Source of the DNA: Pseudomonadales bacterium
GTDB taxonomy: Bacteria; Pseudomonadota; Gammaproteobacteria; Pseudomonadales; Azotimanducaceae
DNA: 64,000 bases
Assembly: GCA_028285415.1 (NCBI GenBank)
Contig: JANQPF010000010.1
Coordinates: forward strand, 62,001-126,000
Reading direction: 5' to 3'
Shown here piece after piece: positions 60,656 to 64,000 of the stretch. The notes beneath the pieces were generated by a model that worked only from the letters and a program-made list of their open reading frames with translations, did not search any database and was not told the origin of the DNA. How positions within the stretch are numbered: the stretch's first letter is position 1; each line of letters opens with the position of its first letter. The position numbers were made by a program, and so were the translations under genes.

Positions 60656-62386
60656 TCAGCGTGCGGGTGTCCCGGCAAGCTGCTCGCTATGCGCGCGCGT
60701 CGTCGCTACGGCGCCTGCCTGCCAACCCGGACCCCGAACGACCCGGCCTGGCAGGCGTCCGGTATGTTCGCCATGTTCCAGAACGGCTTCGCCGTTCACG
60801 AGGATGTGTACCATGCCTTCGCTGTAGCGGTGTGGGTTCGCGTAGGTCGCGTGATCGCGTACGCGCGCCGGGTCGAACACCGCGAGATCCGCGTAAAAAC
60901 CCGGTTTGATGCTGCCGCGGTTTTTGATGCGCAGATTTTCCGCAGGCAGGGCGGTGAGCCTGCGGACCGCATCTGCCATGTCGATCCGTTGCCGGTCGCG
61001 TGCATACCTGCCGAGCACGCGGGCGAAGTTGCCGTAGGCGCGCGGGTGTGTGCTGCGGTTCAGAAACACACCCTCCGCGGCCATCGATGCCGCGTCCGAG
61101 CCGAAGCTCACCCAGGGCAGGGCAATGGTGGCCGCCACGTTCTCTTCGCTCATGAGAAAGTAAACCACCTGCACACGCGATCCGTCGGCAACAACGAGAT
61201 CCATGGCAACTTCGTGCGCAGGCTTGTCTCGTTCAGCGGCTACGGCGGCGAGCGTGCGTCCGGTGAGGTGGCGCAGCTCCGGATTGCGGAACCCGACCAG
61301 CAGGGTGTTCTCCGCGCCGGCGGCGAGCAGCAGGTTTTCCCAGGCGTCCGTGGGCGTTGTCATTTCTGCTGCGATCCGCGCGCGCATCTCTGGATCTTCG
61401 AGGCGCTCAGCCCAGGCCGCGTAGCCTCCTTCCTGGGCCCAGGGAGGCATGGCGGCATCAAGACCCGTTGAGCCGGCCGTGTAGGTGTACATGTTTGCGG
61501 TGATGCTGAGGCCGCTGGCGCGGGCCGCTTCGATACGCGCGACTACCGCGGGAAACTTGTCCCAATTCTGCCGGCCGGCCACCTTGAGGTGATATACCTC
61601 CGCGCGGGCCTTACTGCGCCTGGCTATTTCGATCAGCTCATCGAGAGCTTCGAGGAGACGATTGCCTTCGCTGCGCAGGTGCGAAATGTAGAGCCCGTCA
61701 TACTGAGCCACCACCTCCATCAGCGCTACGAGTTCGTCCGTGTCCGCATAAAAACCCGGCGCGTAGATGAGCGAAGAGCCCAATCCCACCGCGCCTTCCC
61801 GCATCGCTTCATGGACCAGCGCGCGCATGGCGTCGAGCTCGTCCGGATTCGGCGCGCGATTTTCAAAACCAAGCACGTGAGCGCGAACCGTCGTCGCGCC
61901 GACGAACGAGGCGACGTTGGGGGCCACACCCCTGGCTTCGAGATGTTCCAGGTACTCACCGAGCGTTCGCCAGGGGATATCAAATCTGGCTTCTCCCTGG
62001 CGGTCGAGCAGGCGCTGTCGCAGCGCATCGTTCAGCGGGCCCATTGACGAGCCTTCGCCGAAGACTTCGAGAGTTACCCCCTGGCGAATGTCACCCTGAC
62101 TTCGGCCATCGATCAGGAGAGACTCGTTAGCCCAGCTCAGCATGTTGATGAAACCGGGCGCAACGCTCAAACCCCGCACGTCGAGCACGCGGGAGCCCGT
62201 CAGCGTGCCGGATGGTCCAATGCTCTCGATGCGATCGCCATTGATGCTGATGTCGCCGACGTAGGCGGGGCTGCCGCTGCCGTCATAGATCAGACCACCG
62301 CGCAGGACCAGGTCGGCGCCGTGCGTTGACGCGCCTGCGCAAAGCAGCAGGAGGCAGCTGGTTCGGGAGAAAAGACGATGCACCAT
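60656..62386 (-). CDS. Exported amidohydrolase lacking the HxH motif
   Basis: 576 residues, with a signal peptide (VHRLFSRTSCLLLLCAGASTHG), so periplasmic. It belongs to the N-acyl-D-amino-acid deacylase group by overall layout (ADLVLRGGLIYDGSG; LSVAPGFIN). However, the HxH segment after GFIN is replaced by MLSWANES, and the GNCG cysteine block reads GEGSSMGP. The later metal histidines are present in YISHLRSEG and VYHLKVAG, and the aspartate in FGSDAASM, so a one-metal site is expected. Compare the intact HTH in the homologue at 46409. It is 6 nt from the EamA gene upstream in the same operon. Confidence 0.82.
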   Translation of the reverse strand: MVHRLFSRTSCLLLLCAGASTHGADLVLRGGLIYDGSGSPAYVGDISINGDRIESIGPSGTLTGSRVLDVRGLSVAPGFINMLSWANESLLIDGRSQGDIRQGVTLEVFGEGSSMGPLNDALRQRLLDRQGEARFDIPWRTLGEYLEHLEARGVAPNVASFVGATTVRAHVLGFENRAPNPDELDAMRALVHEAMREGAVGLGSSLIYAPGFYADTDELVALMEVVAQYDGLYISHLRSEGNRLLEALDELIEIARRSKARAEVYHLKVAGRQNWDKFPAVVARIEAARASGLSITANMYTYTAGSTGLDAAMPPWAQEGGYAAWAERLEDPEMRARIAAEMTTPTDAWENLLLAAGAENTLLVGFRNPELRHLTGRTLAAVAAERDKPAHEVAMDLVVADGSRVQVVYFLMSEENVAATIALPWVSFGSDAASMAAEGVFLNRSTHPRAYGNFARVLGRYARDRQRIDMADAVRRLTALPAENLRIKNRGSIKPGFYADLAVFDPARVRDHATYANPHRYSEGMVHILVNGEAVLEHGEHTGRLPGRVVRGPGWQAGAVATTRAHSEQLAGTPAR

Positions 62387-62392
62387 GATGAC

Positions 62393-63304
62393 CTACGAAG
62401 TGAGTTTCGATGGAAGGCGTTTAGGTTCCTTGTTGACGAGCACAACACCGGCGCTGACCAGGGCAATCGCAATGATGAAAGTCAACGTCAGCGGGTCGTC
62501 GAATATGAGCCACCCGAAGAACACCCCGAATATGGGGGTCAGAAGACCGAACGAGGCCATGTTGGAGACCGGGTAGATGGACAGTATCCAGAACCAGATG
62601 AGAAACCCGACCGCGACGACCACAACCACCTGTGCGGCAAATATGAGGCTGATCAGCGGCGTGATCTCGCGTACGAGATCGCCGAATAACGGGCTGATGA
62701 GCAGCAACACAATGCTCGACACAACGAGTTGATACAGCAGGTTCATCTCAGCCGAGCACATGGCCAGACGAGTGCGGGTGACAAGCGCAATCCCCGCCCA
62801 GAACATGCCGCCGACCAGTGCCATGAGATCGCCGATCCATGCATCTTCCCCGGCGGCGCCGAGATCACCCGAGAGCCCCATGGCAACGCCGCCGACGGCG
62901 ATGACGAGGCCCAGGACCTTGTTGCGGTGCAGCTGTTCGCCGGGTACCAGAAAATGCGCGCCGAGGGCCACCCAGACGGGCATGGTGTAGAAAAACAGCG
63001 ACACCCGGGCGACGGTGGTGTAGTCGAGCGCAAGAAAGAGCAGGCAGAACTCGGCCGAAAACAAGAGGCCGTTGACGATACCGAACGGCAGGCTGCCGTC
63101 GCTCACGGAAAGCGTGCGGCGCATGATCAGCGCGAAACCGAGCACCAGCGGTAGTGCAAAGAGGGATCGCAGCCCCGACTGGAATACCGGGGCCAGGCCC
63201 TCGTTGACGACTTTTACCATCGCCTGATTCAGACCAAGCACTACGCTGAAACCAATCAGCCAGCTGGCGCCTACAGCATCGATGTGGGACTTGCGGACGG
63301 TCAC
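62393..63304 (-). CDS. EamA/DMT-superfamily transporter
   Basis: 303-residue inner-membrane protein with ten predicted helices in two EamA repeats (ASWLIGFSVVLGLNQAMVKVV at the start; ASFGLLTPIFGVFFGWLIFDDPLT with the typical second-repeat end). Drug/metabolite-type exporters of this family export amino acids or metabolites. The GTG start at 63304 overlaps the stop of the LLM gene (GTGA). A longer frame to 63379 would run into that gene and is rejected. Confidence 0.85.
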   Translation of the reverse strand: MTVRKSHIDAVGASWLIGFSVVLGLNQAMVKVVNEGLAPVFQSGLRSLFALPLVLGFALIMRRTLSVSDGSLPFGIVNGLLFSAEFCLLFLALDYTTVARVSLFFYTMPVWVALGAHFLVPGEQLHRNKVLGLVIAVGGVAMGLSGDLGAAGEDAWIGDLMALVGGMFWAGIALVTRTRLAMCSAEMNLLYQLVVSSIVLLLISPLFGDLVREITPLISLIFAAQVVVVVAVGFLIWFWILSIYPVSNMASFGLLTPIFGVFFGWLIFDDPLTLTFIIAIALVSAGVVLVNKEPKRLPSKLTS

Positions 63305-64000
63305 TGACCGGCAAGACGCCGCATTTCGGCGGCGAGCTCCGCGGCGAGAGGCACCTCTTCTTCGGCCGCGGCGGTACACACTTTGAAGTTCATGATGCTG
63401 GCACCGGCTTCCACGTATGGATACAGCTGCTCGGCAACTTCCCGCGGTGTGCCGAACGGGGTGTATCGCTCGAACTGCGCAAAAGGTACGTGATAGAACG
63501 CTTCCATACCCGTGGCCACAGCTTCCCGGGCGCGAGCGGGATCAGCCGTATCGAGGCCAAGCCACGGCTGATAACCATGCATCCACCTCGTGTCCCCACG
63601 ATCGCAGCGATCCGCCTCCGCAGCGATGATCTCCACCGCCTCGCGGTAGCGGCGGGTGGAGCACCACACGCCAATCCAGCCGTCGCCGAAGCGTCCGCAG
63701 CGGGCCAGCGCAGCGTTGGAACGACCGCCCACGATGATGGGGATACGTGCGTTCTGACGGGGGCGGATGCGCGCTTCGCGGAGCTGGAAGTGCTCACCCT
63801 CGTAGTCCAGGGTCTCACCGTCGAGCAGACGTCTGATGATGTCCAGACTCTCGTTGGCACGGGCGCCGCGCGTGCGCGGATCGACGCCGCAGACCTCCGT
63901 CTCGTGCCGGTCTTCACCTCCCACGCCGATGCCGAACAGCATGCGGCCGGGGGCGATTCTGTCCATCGTTGCCAGCTGCCGGGCAATGGGCAGCGGGTGG
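63301..64000 (-). CDS. LLM-class flavin-dependent oxidoreductase, C-terminal part
   Basis: Partial gene whose 5' end lies beyond the right edge. The visible frame starts within HPLPIARQLATMDRIAPGRMLFGIGVGGED, the standard core after the first third of LLM enzymes. It continues through PIIVGGRSNAALARCGRFGDGW and ends at MRRLAGQ. An internal Met at 63966 is not the start. Flavin (FMN or F420) use is expected. It is the first visible gene of a minus-strand operon with the EamA transporter and the amidohydrolase, linked by a GTGA overlap. Confidence 0.88.
   Translation of the reverse strand, partial: HPLPIARQLATMDRIAPGRMLFGIGVGGEDRHETEVCGVDPRTRGARANESLDIIRRLLDGETLDYEGEHFQLREARIRPRQNARIPIIVGGRSNAALARCGRFGDGWIGVWCSTRRYREAVEIIAAEADRCDRGDTRWMHGYQPWLGLDTADPARAREAVATGMEAFYHVPFAQFERYTPFGTPREVAEQLYPYVEAGASIMNFKVCTAAAEEEVPLAAELAAEMRRLAGQ

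Noticed and set aside
63305-63379. Longer N-terminus for the EamA transporter
   Set aside because: It overlaps the LLM gene in another frame and is arginine-rich; the GTG at 63304 with the GTGA overlap fits the family length.
1-64000. tRNA, rRNA, CRISPR arrays, insertion sequences, prophage genes, origins
   Set aside because: Looked for by eye; no cloverleaf-like or rRNA-like segments, no spaced repeat arrays, no transposase or integrase motifs were found.

Overview
The window is a gene-dense, GC-rich stretch of a proteobacterial chromosome, most likely from a free-living, probably marine, gammaproteobacterium. The indications are a GTP-dependent sulfate adenylyltransferase with fused CysN-CysC, two promoters with the exact geometry of the enterobacterial phoA Pho box, two large TonB-dependent receptors, a TAXI-type TRAP transporter and many paralogues of catabolic families (LLM flavin enzymes, short-chain dehydrogenases, NTF2/SnoaL-like proteins, a P450, a molybdenum hydroxylase, a PQQ enzyme). 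I see no rRNA, tRNA, CRISPR array, insertion sequence or phage gene, and no gene-free stretch longer than about 150 bases. Both window edges cut a gene.

Layout. 1-3.9 kb: end of allE (purine/ureide catabolism), a PlsC-like acyltransferase and a P450 behind a palindromic operator, a helix-hairpin-helix protein and an unknown gene. 3.9-13.5 kb: an apparent phosphate-starvation island, with a Pho-box promoter driving a 1315-residue triple-repeat surface lipoprotein and a TonB receptor, a second Pho-box promoter driving an almost leaderless small lipoprotein, then a second TonB receptor. 13.5-18.5 kb: a short-chain dehydrogenase, cupin plus CNT nucleoside permease, two small minus-strand genes, a ferredoxin-NADP reductase, DUF2905 and DUF427. 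18.6-23.3 kb: an operon of two AhpD-like proteins, a gamma-glutamyltranspeptidase homologue, a rhodanese, an LLM enzyme and an exported protein. The second AhpD-like gene has an in-frame UGA exactly where CxxC would place its second cysteine, with a bacterial SECIS-like hairpin 24 nt downstream, so it is most simply read as a CGYU selenoprotein. 23.4-28.1 kb: sulfate assimilation (cysD with an unusual 190-residue N-terminal extension, cysNC, DUF2061, an unknown protein). 28.1-36.0 kb: a membrane-anchored receiver protein, glyoxalase I, a dehydrogenase, an exported protein, and an MFS/TAXI/TRAP transport operon.

36.1-40.2 kb holds a 1089-residue TIR / degenerate nucleotide cyclase / STAND ATPase / TPR protein and two small orphan genes. 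40.2-46.3 kb is a catabolic-looking cluster built around a carotenoid-cleavage-type dioxygenase and four SnoaL-like proteins; one of these has a pentanucleotide tandem repeat forming its ribosome-binding region. 46.4-53.8 kb: an amidohydrolase with a GPH symporter, a PQQ/cytochrome c lipoprotein enzyme, MAPEG and DUF3604 genes. 53.8-58.6 kb: a dehydrogenase, an orphan molybdenum hydroxylase large subunit followed by a MoaD-like protein, and DUF418. 58.6-64 kb, all on the minus strand: DUF2239, a lipoprotein, a gamma-carbonic-anhydrase-like protein, an amidohydrolase that has lost its HxH motif, an EamA transporter and a truncated LLM enzyme.

Taken together the region looks like a scavenging and catabolic portion of a chromosome, with phosphate-, sulfur- and thiol/selenium-related operons next to each other. 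Function calls rest on motif and family recognition by eye; no database search was possible.
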